Source of the DNA: CAVZYN01 sp963779515
GTDB taxonomy: Bacteria > Pseudomonadota > Alphaproteobacteria > Rhizobiales > Hyphomicrobiaceae
Assembly (NCBI GenBank): GCA_963779515.1
Contig: CAVZYN010000004.1
Location: 124,001-188,000 of the forward strand
DNA length: 64,000 bases
Reading direction: 5' to 3'
This document shows positions 14,749 through 25,016 of the stretch, piece by piece (the stretch's first letter is position 1; each line of letters starts with the position of its first letter). Made by a program: the position numbers and the translations under genes. The notes beneath the pieces were generated by a model. That model saw only the letters and a program-made list of their open reading frames with translations. It was not told where the DNA came from and did not search any database.

Positions 14749-16843
14749 ATGGCCCGCCAATACGCCATCGAAGACTATCGCAATTTCGGCATCATGGCTC
14801 ACATCGATGCTGGGAAGACGACGACGACGGAGCGCGTGCTCTATTACACGGGCAAGTCGCACAAGATCGGTGAAGTGCACGATGGCGCCGCGACCATGGA
14901 TTTCATGGAGCAGGAGCAGGAGCGCGGCATCACGATCACGTCGGCTGCGACGACGTGCTTCTGGCAGGGCCGCGACGGCCGCAAGCGCCGCCTGAACATC
15001 ATCGACACGCCCGGCCACGTCGACTTCACGATCGAAGTCGAGCGCAGCTTGCGCGTTTTGGATGGCGCGGTTTGTGTGCTCGACAGCAACCAAGGCGTTG
15101 AGCCGCAGACGGAAACCGTCTGGCGCCAGGGCGACAAGTATTCCGTGCCGCGCATCATCTTCTCCAACAAAATGGATAAGACCGGCGCCGATTTCTACAT
15201 GTGCCTCGACGACATCAAGGAAAAACTCGGCGCACGCGCGGTTCCGATCCAGCTGCCGATCGGCGCGGAAGCGGACTTCCAGGGCGTCGTTGACCTGATC
15301 GAAATGAATGCGATCGTCTGGGATGGCGATGGCAAAGACGCGAAGATGTCGACCAAGCCGATCCCGGCGGATCTGGTCGACAAGGCGAACGAGTTTCGCG
15401 CGGCGCTGATCGAAGCAGCCGTCGAAATGGACGACGATGCGCTTGGCGCCTACCTCGACGGCAAGGAGCCGGATGCCGAAACCCTGCGCAAGCTGATCCG
15501 CAAGGCGACGATCACGCGCGCGTTCTATCCGATGATGTGCGGCTCGGCGTTCAAGCACAAAGGCGTGCAGCCGCTGCTCGACGCCGTCGTCGACTTCCTG
15601 CCCGCGCCCTCGGATCGTGAAGCTTACAAGTGCATCGACACCAAGTCCGGTGCCGAGACCGTTCGGCGTCCGCTCGACAGCGATCCGCTGTCGATGATCG
15701 CGTTCAAGATCATGACGTTCCCGCACGTCGGCTCGATCACGTTCTGCCGCGTCTATTCGGGCAAGCTCGAAAAGGGCATGGCGCTTGCGCAAACCACCCG
15801 CGATCGGAAAGAGCGGGTTGGCATGATCTACGAAATGCACGCGGATGACCGCAAGTCGGTGGATGAAGCGTTTGCCGGTGACATCATCGCGCTTGCGGGC
15901 CTCAAGGATACGCGCACGGGTGAGACGCTGGCCGACGCGCTGAAGCCGGTGCTGCTCGAAAAGATGGAGTTCCCGAACCCCGTCATCGAAATGAAGGTCG
16001 AGCCGAAGACGAAGGCAGACCAGGAAAAGATGGCGACCGTCCTGCACATGATGTCGGTAGAGGATCCCTCGTTCCGCGTGTCGGTGGATCCGGAGTCGGG
16101 CGAGACGATCCTTAAGGGTATGGGCGAACTGCATCTCGACATCAAAGTCGATATCATGCGCCGCGAACCGCACAACATCGCCGTCAACGTCGGCGCGCCG
16201 CAGGTGGCGTACCGCGAGACGCTCGCGCGCGCCGTCGATGTCGACTACACGCACAAGAAACAGACCGGCGGTACCGGCCAGTTCGCGCGCGTCAAGATGA
16301 AGCTCGAGCCGAACGAGATCGGCAAAGGCAACGAGTTCGAGAGTGAGGTCATCGGCGGCACGGTGCCGAAGGAATACATTCCGGGCGTCGAAAAGGGCGT
16401 GAACTCGGTCTGGGACAACGGCGTTTTGATCGGGTTCCCAATGGTCGATATGAAAGTCACGCTGTGGGACGGCGCGTTCCACGAGGTCGAACTCGTCGGC
16501 TATCGCGTTCGAGATCGCATCGCGCTCGGCCATGAAGGAAGGCTGCGAAAAGGGTGGCGTCAAGCTGCTCGAGCCGATCATGGATGTCGAAGTCGTGTCG
16601 CCGCAAGATTTCGTGGGCGGCGTGATCGGCGACATCAACAGCCGGCGCGGTCAGATCCGTAACCAGGAAATGCGCGGCAATGCTGCGGTCATTCGCGCCT
16701 TCGTGCCGTTGGCCAATATGTTCGGATACGTCAGCCAATTGCGTTCGTTCAGTCAGGGCCGCGCGTCCTACACGATGCAGTTTGCTCACTACTCTGAAGT
16801 GCCGCGCAACGTGGCTGAAGAAGTCAAGGCGAAGTACGCCTGA
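14749..16843 (+). CDS. fusA: Elongation factor G (one frameshift)
   Basis: EF-G drives ribosomal translocation. The GTPase motifs are canonical: AHIDAGKTT (17-25), IIDTPGHVDFTIEVERS and SNKMDKTGADF, in contrast to the divergent paralogue at 6657-8705. Domain IV reads HKKQTGGTGQFARVKMKLEP and GGTVPKEYIPGVEKG. An extra A at 16490-16491 shifts the frame; removing it turns VELVGYRV into VDSSAIAFEIASRSAMKEG and the protein then runs to the normal end EEVKAKYA, about 697 residues. The break sits exactly on a GACTC (GANTC) site. fusA is essential, so this is almost surely a sequence error. Confidence 0.95.
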
Positions 16844-16853
16844 TGAAACGAGG

Positions 16854-16878
16854 CCCGCGCCGGCGTCGCCGGTGCGGG
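16854..16878 (+). promoter_or_regulatory. Hairpin between fusA and tuf
   Basis: CCCGCGCCGG (16854-16863) pairs with CCGGTGCGGG (16869-16878) with one G-U, loop of five. No T-run follows. It may modulate read-through into tuf or stabilise the fusA 3' end; the role is inferred. Confidence 0.4.
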
Positions 16879-16943
16879 TGTGAAACGAATTGGAATGGAC
16901 GGGACCGTCCATTCGGATGAACGAGCAGGAAGGAGAGCCGACG

Positions 16944-18152
<1,209 letters not shown>

Positions 18153-18159
18153 AAGAAGC

Positions 18160-18191
18160 GGGGTCAGACCCAACAGTCTGACCCCTTCGTT
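18160..18191 (+). terminator. Hairpin after tuf
   Basis: A perfect 10-base stem, GGGGTCAGAC (18160-18169) with GTCTGACCCC (18176-18185), loop of six, followed by TTCGTTTT. It starts seven bases after the tuf stop and separates the str and S10 units. The T-run is interrupted, so partial read-through is likely. Confidence 0.65.
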
Positions 18192-18220
18192 TTCGCTGTC
18201 GAACTCGGTTGAGTGAAGCC

Positions 18221-18535
18221 ATGCAAAGTCAAAACATCCGTATCCGCCTCAAAGCGTTCGATCATCGCGTGCTCGATGCCTCGACGCGAGAGATCGTCAA
18301 TACGGCGAAGCGTACCGGCGCGGACGTGCGCGGGCCGATCCCGCTGCCGACCCGTATCGAACGCTTCACGGTGAACCGCTCGCCGCACATCGACAAGAAG
18401 AGCCGCGAACAGTTCGAAATGCGCACCCACAAGCGCGTCTTGGATATCGTGGAGCCGACACCGCAAACGATCGATGCGCTCATGAAGCTCGATCTGGCCG
18501 CGGGCGTCGACGTTGAGATCAAGTTGAACGATTGA
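18221..18535 (+). CDS. rpsJ: 30S ribosomal protein S10
   Basis: A 104-residue S10 (NusE), a small-subunit protein that also joins the NusB antitermination complex in known systems. The sequence has IRIRLKAFDHRVLD, GPIPLPTRIERFTVNRSPH and KKSREQFEMRTHKR. The ATG at 18221 gives the standard N-terminus; an in-frame GTG lies 12 bases upstream. First gene of the S10 operon. Confidence 0.97.
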   Translation: MQSQNIRIRLKAFDHRVLDASTREIVNTAKRTGADVRGPIPLPTRIERFTVNRSPHIDKKSREQFEMRTHKRVLDIVEPTPQTIDALMKLDLAAGVDVEIKLND

Positions 18536-18605
18536 TTGGATCCTCTGCGGTAAGGGCGTCTGCCCGCTGACACGATCCTAACTGTTAGGGAAAGGAATGC
18601 GCATC

Positions 18606-19319
18606 ATGCGTTCCGGAGTGATTGCACAGAAGCTGGGTATGAGCCGCGTCTTCACGGACGCCGGCGAGCACATCCCCGTGACTGTTTTGAAGATGGACAA
18701 CGTGCAGGTGCTCGCGCACCGCACGGCCGAGAAGAACGGCTACACGGCCCTTCAACTCGGCGCTGGATCTCGCAAGCCGAGCCACGTCAGCAAGGCCGAG
18801 CGGCAGAATTTCGCCGTCGTCAAGGTCGAGCCGAAGCGGCGCCTCGTCGAATTCCGCGTCACACCGGATAACCTTATCGAAGTGGGCGCGGAAATCACCG
18901 CCGACCATTTCGTCAAGGGCCAGATGGTCGATGTAACGGGCACGTCGGTCGGCAAGGGCTTCCAGGGTGCGATGAAGCGCTGGAACTTCGGTGGCATGCG
19001 CGCCACGCACGGTGTTTCGGTGACCCACCGCGCGCACGGTTCGACCGGCCAGCGGCAAGATCCTGGCAAGGTATTCAAGGGCAAGAAGATGGCCGGCCAT
19101 CTCGGGGACGAGCGCGTCACGACGCTCAATCTCGAAGTGGTGCAGACCGACAAGGATCGCGGGTTGGTGCTGATCCGCGGTGCGGTTCCAGGTGCGAAGG
19201 GTGGCTGGGTGCTGATCCGCGATGCGGTGAAGAAGCCGCTGCCGAAAGACGCGCCGAAGCCCGGCGCGTTCCGTAAGTCAGCCGCAGCGGGCGCAGCGAA
19301 GACGGAGCAAGCGTCATGA
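18606..19319 (+). CDS. rplC: 50S ribosomal protein L3
   Basis: L3 is an early-assembly large-subunit protein reaching towards the peptidyl transferase centre. The 237-residue product starts MRSGVIAQKLGMSRVF and carries GFQGAMKRWNF and HGSTGQRQDPGKVFKGKKMAGHLG. I prefer the ATG at 18606 over 18597, because AAAGGA then sits nine bases upstream and the N-terminus matches the family. The C-terminal 35 residues are Ala/Lys rich. The stop overlaps rplD by ATGA. Confidence 0.96.
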   Translation: MRSGVIAQKLGMSRVFTDAGEHIPVTVLKMDNVQVLAHRTAEKNGYTALQLGAGSRKPSHVSKAERQNFAVVKVEPKRRLVEFRVTPDNLIEVGAEITADHFVKGQMVDVTGTSVGKGFQGAMKRWNFGGMRATHGVSVTHRAHGSTGQRQDPGKVFKGKKMAGHLGDERVTTLNLEVVQTDKDRGLVLIRGAVPGAKGGWVLIRDAVKKPLPKDAPKPGAFRKSAAAGAAKTEQAS

Positions 19320-19936
19320 AGGCGGCAGTTCACACACTCGATGCGGGCCAAGCGGGCGAGATCGATCTCAAGGATGAGATTTTCGGTCTCGAGCCGCGGC
19401 AGGATCTTCTGCACCGGATGGTGCGCTATCAGCAGCTGAAGCGGATGGCGGGCACGCATCACGTCCAGGATCGTTCGGAAGTGAACGTCACGGGCAAGAA
19501 GATGTACAAGCAAAAGGGCACCGGTGGCGCCCGTCACGGTGACAAGTCGGTGCCACAATGGCGCGGCGGCGGCAAGGCGTTCGGCCCGAAGCCGCGTAGC
19601 CACGCTATCGACATGACGAAGAAAGTGCGCGCGCTGGCGTTGCGGCATGCTCTCTCGGCGAAGGCAAAGGCCGGTGAGATCGTGGTGCTGGACAAGGCGT
19701 CGTCGACGGACGGCAAGACCAAGGGTCTGGTCGAACGGTTCGGCAAGCTATCGCTCAACAATGCGCTGATCATCGACGGCGCGGAGCTCGAGCCGTCGTT
19801 CGCGCGGGCCGCCCGGAACATTCCGCACATCGATGTACTGCCGGTTCAGGGCATCAACGTCTATGACATCCTGCGGCGTCAGAAACTGGTGCTGACGAAG
19901 GCTGCGATTGCGGCGCTGGAGGCGCGGTTCAAATGA
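19316..19936 (+). CDS. rplD: 50S ribosomal protein L4
   Basis: A 206-residue L4, which lines the exit tunnel. The extended loop is visible as KMYKQKGTGGARHGDKSVPQ with WRGGGKAFGPKPRSH. Both ends are translationally coupled: the start overlaps the rplC stop by ATGA, and the stop overlaps the rplW start by ATGA. Confidence 0.97.
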   Translation: MKAAVHTLDAGQAGEIDLKDEIFGLEPRQDLLHRMVRYQQLKRMAGTHHVQDRSEVNVTGKKMYKQKGTGGARHGDKSVPQWRGGGKAFGPKPRSHAIDMTKKVRALALRHALSAKAKAGEIVVLDKASSTDGKTKGLVERFGKLSLNNALIIDGAELEPSFARAARNIPHIDVLPVQGINVYDILRRQKLVLTKAAIAALEARFK

Positions 19937-20223
19937 AAAAGAGCCACTACGACGTGATCTTGTCGCCGGTGATCACTGAAAAGGCGACGCTCGTCTCGGA
20001 GCACAACCAGGTTGTGTTCAAGGTCGCCTCGATGGCGACGAAGCCCGAGATCAAGGCGGCGGTCGAAGCCTTGTTCGACGTCAAGGTGAAGGCTGTGAAC
20101 ACGGTTGTCCGCAAAGGCAAGGTGAAGGCCTTCAAGGGCATTCGTTCGCGCCAGAGCGACGTCAAGAAGGCAATTGTGACCCTGGCCGAGGGTTCCAAGA
20201 TCGACGTCACGGCCGGGATCTAA
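19933..20223 (+). CDS. rplW: 50S ribosomal protein L23
   Basis: A 96-residue L23, located at the tunnel exit where SRP and trigger factor dock. It begins HYDVILSPVITEKATL and contains NKVEIK-like KPEIKAAVEALFDVKVKAVNT and the basic loop KGKVKAFKGIRSRQSD. The ATG overlaps the rplD stop, and rplB follows after 12 bases. Confidence 0.97.
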   Translation: MKKSHYDVILSPVITEKATLVSEHNQVVFKVASMATKPEIKAAVEALFDVKVKAVNTVVRKGKVKAFKGIRSRQSDVKKAIVTLAEGSKIDVTAGI

Positions 20224-20235
20224 GGAGCGTCCGTC

Positions 20236-21057
20236 ATGGCACTGAAAACTTTCCGACCGACGACGCCGAGCATGCGACAGCTCGTCCAGGTCGACCGCAG
20301 CCACCTGTGGAAGGGTGCGCCTGTGAAGATGCTGACCGAGGGCAAGTCCAAGTCCGGCGGCCGCAACAATCACGGCCGTATCACGACGCGCCACATCGGC
20401 GGCGGTCACAAGCAGACGTACCGCACGATCGATTTCCGCCGCACCAAGCACGACATCGCGGCAACGGTCGAGCGGCTGGAGTACGACCCGAACCGCACCG
20501 CGTTCATCGCGCTGATCAAGTACACGGACGGCCATCAATCCTATATCCTCGCGCCGCAGCGTCTCGCCGCGGGCGATCAGGTCGTGTCGGGCGTGAAGGC
20601 GGACGTGAAGCCCGGCAACGCGATGCAGCTCGCCTCGATGCCGATCGGCACGATCGTGCACAACATCGAATTGAAGCAGGGCGCTGGCGGTAAGATCGCG
20701 CGCTCGGCTGGGTCCTACGCGCAGCTCGTCGGCCGCGACTCTGGATGGGCCGTGATCCGGCTCAACTCGGGTGAGACACGCAAAGTTCGCGCCGAGTGCA
20801 TGGCGACGGTCGGTGCGGTTTCAAACCAAGATCATATGAACGAAGTGATCGGCAAGGCTGGCCGCACGCGCTGGAAGGGCATCCGCTCGACGGTGCGCTC
20901 GATCGCCATGAACCCGGTCGACCATCCGAACGGTGGACGCACCAAGGGCGGCAAGCACTGGGCAACGCCCTGGGGCAAGCCGACCAAGGGTGCCAAGACC
21001 CGCAAGAACAAAGCGACGGACCAATTCATCGTCCGCTCGCGTCACGCATCGAAGTAA
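20236..21057 (+). CDS. rplB: 50S ribosomal protein L2
   Basis: L2, 273 residues, supports peptidyl transferase activity and subunit joining. It shows GGRNNHGRITTRHIGGGHK near the N-terminus and the conserved C-terminal HPNGGRTKGGKHWATPWGKPTKG, whose His is important for activity in the family. A GGAG precedes the start. It is followed by a GTG-started rpsS. Confidence 0.98.
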   Translation: MALKTFRPTTPSMRQLVQVDRSHLWKGAPVKMLTEGKSKSGGRNNHGRITTRHIGGGHKQTYRTIDFRRTKHDIAATVERLEYDPNRTAFIALIKYTDGHQSYILAPQRLAAGDQVVSGVKADVKPGNAMQLASMPIGTIVHNIELKQGAGGKIARSAGSYAQLVGRDSGWAVIRLNSGETRKVRAECMATVGAVSNQDHMNEVIGKAGRTRWKGIRSTVRSIAMNPVDHPNGGRTKGGKHWATPWGKPTKGAKTRKNKATDQFIVRSRHASK

Positions 21058-21072
21058 GAGGAGAGGCCTCAC

Positions 21073-21354
21073 GTGGGACGTTCAGTCTGGAAAGGTCCGT
21101 TTGTCGACGGATACCTCCTCGCGAAGGCGGAGAAGGTGCGCAAGTCCGGCCGCAGCGAGGTCATCAAGACCTGGAGCCGCCGTTCGACAATTCTGCCGCA
21201 GTTCGTCGGCCTGACGTTCGGCGTGCACAACGGTCACAAGCACATCCCGGTCAACGTGACCGAGGACATGATTGGTCACAAGCTTGGCGAATTCTCGCCG
21301 TCGCGCCTGTTCCAGGGCCATGGCGGCGACAAGAAAGCGACGAAGGCAAGGTAA
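21073..21354 (+). CDS. rpsS: 30S ribosomal protein S19
   Basis: A 93-residue S19 of the small-subunit head. The start is GTG at 21073, with AGGAGAGG seven bases upstream, giving the standard N-terminus GRSVWKGPFVDGYLL. Further conserved parts are KTWSRRSTILPQFVGLTFGVHNG and GHKLGEFSPSR. rplV starts one base after the stop. Confidence 0.97.
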   Translation: MGRSVWKGPFVDGYLLAKAEKVRKSGRSEVIKTWSRRSTILPQFVGLTFGVHNGHKHIPVNVTEDMIGHKLGEFSPSRLFQGHGGDKKATKAR

Positions 21355-21355
21355 C

Positions 21356-21758
21356 ATGGGCAAGCCAAAGAGAGAGCGCGTCCTCGCTTCGAACGAGGCC
21401 AAGGCCGTGGTGAAGAACCTCCGGGTCTCGCCGCAGAAGCTGAATCTCGTCGCGACCATGATCCGCGGCAAGAAGGTCGACACGGCGCTCGCCGATCTCG
21501 AGTTCTCGCGCAAGCGCATCGCTGTCGATGTCCGCAAGTGTCTGGTGTCGGCCGTCGCCAACGCCGAGAACAACCATCAGCTCGACGTCGATGACCTGAT
21601 CGTCTCGGAAGCGTACGTCGGCAAAGAATCTGGTCATGAAGCGTTTCCATCCGCGCGGCCGCGGCAAGATGAGCCAGATCTTGAAGCCGTTTTCGCAGTT
21701 GACCGTCGTCGTGCGCGAGAAGCGCGCCGAGGATGCTGCCGCCAAGGAGGCGAAGTAA
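21356..21758 (+). CDS. rplV: 50S ribosomal protein L22 (one frameshift)
   Basis: L22 forms part of the exit tunnel wall through its beta hairpin. The intact part reads NEAKAVVKNLRVSPQKLNLVATMIRGKKV and ENNHQLDVDDLIVSEAYVGK. One extra A in the AAA run at about 21624-21626 then breaks the frame just before GAATC (a GANTC site). Removing it gives AYVGKNLVMKRFHPRGRGKMSQ and a normal end KEAK, overlapping the rpsC start as TAATG. As a result the unmodified N-terminal frame of rplV reads into rpsC, an artefact. L22 is essential, so sequence error is the likely cause. Confidence 0.93.
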
Positions 21759-22534
21759 TGGGTCACAAAGTCAATCCGGTCGGTCTGAGACTGGGCATCA
21801 ATCGCACGTGGGACAGCCGCTGGTTCGCCGGACAGCGCGACTATGGCCGTCTTCTGCATGAAGATTTCGCGATCCGCGCCCATATCATGGCGCAGCAACG
21901 CCAGGCCGGCATCTCGAAGGTGATCGTCGAGCGGCCGCACAAGAAATGCCGCGTGACCGTGCATACGGCGCGGCCGGGCGTGCTGATCGGCAAGAAGGGC
22001 GCCGACATCGAGAAGCTGCGCGGCGAGCTCGCGAAGTTGACGTCGTCGGAAGTGCACCTCAACATCCTGGAAGTGCGCAAACCTGAAATCGACGCGACGC
22101 TGGTCGCCGAGGCGATTGCGCAGCAGCTCGAGCGCCGCGTGGCGTTCCGCCGGGCAATGAAGAAGTCGGTGCAGTCTGCGCTGCGGTTGGGTGCGCAAGG
22201 CATCCGCATCAACGTTTCGGGCCGTCTTGGCGGCGCAGAAATCGCGCGGCTCGAGTGGTATCGCGAAGGCCGCGTGCCGCTGCATACGCTGCGCGCCGAC
22301 ATCGATTTCGGCTATGGCCTGGCGCGCACGGCGTACGGCATCATCGGGATCAAGGTGTGGATCTACAAGGGCGAGATCATCGAGCACGATCCGATGGCAT
22401 CGGAGCGGCGCAGCATGGAAGCGCAAGAGGGTGGTGGCATGGGCCGCGGTGGTGACCGTGGCGATCGCGGTGATCGAGGCGGGCGCCGCGACCGCGGTGA
22501 TCGCGGTGGCGATCGCGCCGGCGAACAGGCCTAA
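21758..22534 (+). CDS. rpsC: 30S ribosomal protein S3 with Arg/Gly/Asp-rich tail
   Basis: S3 lies at the mRNA entry site and helps unwind mRNA. The 258-residue product begins MGHKVNPVGLRLGI, has the KH-domain GxxG as GVLIGKKGADIEKL, and IKVWIYKGEI near the end of the conserved core. Residues from about 228 on are a low-complexity tail built from GDRGDRG and GGRRDRG units, longer than in E. coli S3. Similar glycine/arginine tails occur on S3 in other alphaproteobacteria. The ATG overlaps the rplV stop. Confidence 0.97.
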   Translation: MGHKVNPVGLRLGINRTWDSRWFAGQRDYGRLLHEDFAIRAHIMAQQRQAGISKVIVERPHKKCRVTVHTARPGVLIGKKGADIEKLRGELAKLTSSEVHLNILEVRKPEIDATLVAEAIAQQLERRVAFRRAMKKSVQSALRLGAQGIRINVSGRLGGAEIARLEWYREGRVPLHTLRADIDFGYGLARTAYGIIGIKVWIYKGEIIEHDPMASERRSMEAQEGGGMGRGGDRGDRGDRGGRRDRGDRGGDRAGEQA

Positions 22535-22551
22535 GCGAAGGAACTACGGTC

Positions 22552-22962
22552 ATGATGCAACCCAAACGTACTAAGTTCCGCAAGGCCTTCAAGGGCCGGA
22601 TTCACGGCAACGCCAAAGGCGGCACGACCTTGAACTTCGGCAGCCACGGCCTTAAAGCGGTCGAGCCCGAGCGGCTGACCGCGCGCCAGATCGAAGCTTG
22701 CCGCCGCGCCATTCGTGGCGGCATGAAGCGCGCCGGCCGGCTTTGGATCCGGATATTCCCGGATGTGCCAGTGTCCAAGAAACCAGCCGAAGTCCGGATG
22801 GGCTCGGGCAAGGGGTCGCCGGAATTCTGGGCGGCCCGGGTGAAGCCCGGCCGCATCCTGATGGAAATCGACGGCGTGACGGACGCAGTCGCGAAAGAGT
22901 CGCTGACGCTCGGCGCGGCGAAGCTGCCGATCAAGACGCGCATCGTGGTGCGCCAGAACTGA
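22552..22962 (+). CDS. rplP: 50S ribosomal protein L16
   Basis: A 136-residue L16, which sits near the A-site tRNA elbow and matures the peptidyl transferase region. The start MMQPKRTKFRKAFKG corresponds to the MLQPKRTK start of the family, so the first of two consecutive ATGs is used. GSGKGSPEFWAARVKPGRIL is conserved. Confidence 0.97.
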   Translation: MMQPKRTKFRKAFKGRIHGNAKGGTTLNFGSHGLKAVEPERLTARQIEACRRAIRGGMKRAGRLWIRIFPDVPVSKKPAEVRMGSGKGSPEFWAARVKPGRILMEIDGVTDAVAKESLTLGAAKLPIKTRIVVRQN

Positions 22963-23001
22963 TTTTGACGAGAGGCCGCGCAAGAGCCGCGGAAGAGACC
23001 G

Positions 23002-23229
23002 ATGAAGGCAGGCGAATTCAAGGACCTGACGCTCGACCAGCTGGATGACCAGCTGGCCAAGCTCAAGAAGGAGCAGTTCAACATGCGCTTCCAGCGCGCG
23101 TCGGGCCAGCTCGAGAACGTGGCGCGCATCCGCGAGGTGCGCCGTGATATCGCGCGCATCATGACGGTGCATCGCCAGAAACATACAGGCAAGTTGGCCG
23201 GCAAGATGCCCGCCAAGGCGAAGGGCTAA
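23002..23229 (+). CDS. rpmC: 50S ribosomal protein L29
   Basis: A 75-residue helical L29 near the tunnel exit. It contains DLTLDQLDDQLAKLKKEQFNMRFQRASGQLEN and VRRDIARIMTV, with a basic C-terminal tail that makes it slightly longer than the E. coli protein. rpsQ follows after six bases. Confidence 0.95.
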   Translation: MKAGEFKDLTLDQLDDQLAKLKKEQFNMRFQRASGQLENVARIREVRRDIARIMTVHRQKHTGKLAGKMPAKAKG

Positions 23230-23235
23230 CGGAAC

Positions 23236-23475
23236 ATGCCGAAGCGAATTCTCCAGGGTGTCGTCGTCTCCGACAAAAACGCAAAGACCGTCGTGGTCGA
23301 GGTCGAGCGCCGCTACACGCATCCGCTCTTCAAGAAGACGGTGCGCCGCTCGAAGAAGTACCACGCCCACGACGAGGCAAAGACCTACAAGGTCGGCGAC
23401 GTGGTTCGCATCGAAGAGTGCGCGCCGATCTCGAAGAACAAGCGCTGGACGGTGCTTGGCGCGGGTAAAGTATAA
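23236..23475 (+). CDS. rpsQ: 30S ribosomal protein S17
   Basis: A 79-residue S17, an early 16S rRNA binder of the OB fold. It begins MPKRILQGVVVSDKNAKTVVV and contains KKTVRRSKKYHAHDE and VGDVVRIEECAPISKNKRW, all conserved. It ends the S10 operon; the next gene rplN starts 109 bases later, where no strong terminator is visible. Confidence 0.97.
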   Translation: MPKRILQGVVVSDKNAKTVVVEVERRYTHPLFKKTVRRSKKYHAHDEAKTYKVGDVVRIEECAPISKNKRWTVLGAGKV

Positions 23476-23584
23476 GATTTTGTGATCTGCCGGCGCTGCC
23501 GGCCGATCGCTGTCGCAATGTGACTAGAAACTGACCGTCGGGCCGCATGGCCACGGTGGCTAAACTGAGACGAGGACGGGTCCA

Positions 23585-23953
23585 ATGATCCAGATGGAGT
23601 CCACGCTCGACGTAGCCGATAACTCTGGTGCGCGCAAAGTGCAGTGCATCAAAGTGCTCGGTGGATCGAAGCGCAGATACGCGACGATTGGCGACACGAT
23701 TGTCGTCGCCGTGCAGGATGCGATGCCGCGCGGCCGCGTCAAAAAAGGCCAGGTGATGAAGGCCGTCGTCGTGCGCACCGCCAAGGGCGTGCGTCGCTCC
23801 GACGGCTCGCTGATCCGCTTCGACCGCAATGCCGCAGTGCTGATCAACCCGCAAGGTGAGCCGGTCGGTACGCGCATCTTCGGGCCGGTGACGCGCGAGC
23901 TGCGCAACAAGAACCACATGAAGATCGTCAGTTTGGCGCCGGAGGTTCTGTAA
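23585..23953 (+). CDS. rplN: 50S ribosomal protein L14
   Basis: A 122-residue L14 from the subunit interface, contacting helix 14 of 16S rRNA. MIQMESTLDVADNSGARKVQ and GPVTRELRNKNHMKIVSLAPEVL are diagnostic. It opens the spc operon. The stop and the rplX start share TAATG. Confidence 0.98.
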   Translation: MIQMESTLDVADNSGARKVQCIKVLGGSKRRYATIGDTIVVAVQDAMPRGRVKKGQVMKAVVVRTAKGVRRSDGSLIRFDRNAAVLINPQGEPVGTRIFGPVTRELRNKNHMKIVSLAPEVL

Positions 23954-24279
23954 TGTCGGCGTCTAAGATCAAGAAGGGCGACAAGGTCGTCGTCCTGGCA
24001 GGCCGCGACAAGGATAAGCGCGGCGAAGTCATCCGCGTCGTGCCGAAGGAAAATCGCGCTTTCGTGCGCGGCGTGAACATGGTGGTGCGCCATACACGCC
24101 AGACGGCGGAGACGCAGGGCGGCCGGATCTCGAAGGAAGGTCCGATCAATCTGTCGAACCTCGCCATCGAGGATCCGAAGGACGGCAAGCCGACACGCGT
24201 CGGTTTCAAGATGCTGACCGACGGCAAGAAAGTTCGTGTCGCCAAGCGCTCTGGCGAAGTCATTCCGGATAAGGGCTAA
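23953..24279 (+). CDS. rplX: 50S ribosomal protein L24
   Basis: A 108-residue L24, one of the two assembly-initiating large-subunit proteins. The KOW segment KIKKGDKVVVLAGRDKDKRG and the late IEDPKDGKPTRVGFK are clear. It overlaps rplN and is followed after three bases by rplE. Confidence 0.97.
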   Translation: MSASKIKKGDKVVVLAGRDKDKRGEVIRVVPKENRAFVRGVNMVVRHTRQTAETQGGRISKEGPINLSNLAIEDPKDGKPTRVGFKMLTDGKKVRVAKRSGEVIPDKG

Positions 24280-24282
24280 GTC

Positions 24283-24972
24283 ATGGCCGACGAAAAAGCA
24301 AAAGGCGGCAAGCCGCAAGGTGGCGGTCAGCCGAAGCCGCAGGGCGGAAAGCCCGCAGGCGAAAAGCGTGAAAAGCGCGAGAAGGCCGGGACGATCAAGA
24401 CCGCGGCGCCGAAGCCGCGTCCGAAGGATTACCGGCCGCGCATGAAGGACCACTACGAGAAGGTGGTTCGCGACGCGCTGAAGACCAAATTCGGCTACAC
24501 CAACGTCATGCAGATCCCACGTCTGGAAAAGATCGTGATCAACATGGGCGTCGGCGAAGCGGTCAACGATCGCAAGAAGGTCGATGCCGCGGCGGGCGAT
24601 CTGGCACTCATCGCTGGCCAGAAACCAGTCGTGACGCGGGCGCGCAAGTCGATCGCGACCTACAAGGTGCGCGAGGGCATGGCGCTTGGCACGAAGGTGA
24701 CGCTGCGCGGCGATCGCATGTACGAATTCCTCGACCGGTTCATCACGATCGCGCTGCCGCGCGTGAAGGATTTCCGGGGTCTGAATCCCAAGAGCTTCGA
24801 CGGGCGCGGCAACTACGCGTGCGGTCTCAAGGAGCACATCGTGTTCCCTGAAATCGACTACGATCGCGTCGATGAAGTGCTTGGTCTCGATGTCATCGTT
24901 TGCACGTCGGCGAAATCCGACGACGAAGCCCGCGAACTTCTTCGCGGCTTCAACTTCCCATTCCGCAGCTAG
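24283..24972 (+). CDS. rplE: 50S ribosomal protein L5 with N-terminal low-complexity extension
   Basis: L5 belongs to the 5S rRNA complex. The core from about residue 50 is standard: LEKIVINMGVGEAVNDRKK, AGQKPVVTRARKSIATYKVREGM, GMDISFVT-region replaced by IDYDRVDEVLGLDVIVCTSA, and ELLRGFNFPF at the end. The protein is 229 residues because of a leading segment of about 45 residues made of Gly, Pro, Lys and Gln (repeated GGKPQGG-like units). The extension is in frame from an ATG three bases after rplX, so it is probably real. No internal start nearer to the core has a good ribosome site. Confidence 0.95.
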   Translation: MADEKAKGGKPQGGGQPKPQGGKPAGEKREKREKAGTIKTAAPKPRPKDYRPRMKDHYEKVVRDALKTKFGYTNVMQIPRLEKIVINMGVGEAVNDRKKVDAAAGDLALIAGQKPVVTRARKSIATYKVREGMALGTKVTLRGDRMYEFLDRFITIALPRVKDFRGLNPKSFDGRGNYACGLKEHIVFPEIDYDRVDEVLGLDVIVCTSAKSDDEARELLRGFNFPFRS

Positions 24973-25016
24973 GACTTAACCTCGGTTCGCCGATAAGTGG
25001 GTCCTTGGAGGACTAG

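Noticed and set aside
16485..16495. Programmed ribosomal frameshift in fusA (and likewise dnaJ)
   Set aside because: No slippery heptamer or downstream stimulator is visible, and neither gene is known to be recoded; a GANTC-linked error fits better.
21272..22534. A single 420-residue L22-S3 fusion protein
   Set aside because: The joint frame exists only because of the one-base error in rplV; removing it restores a normal L22 stop and a separate rpsC start at TAATG.
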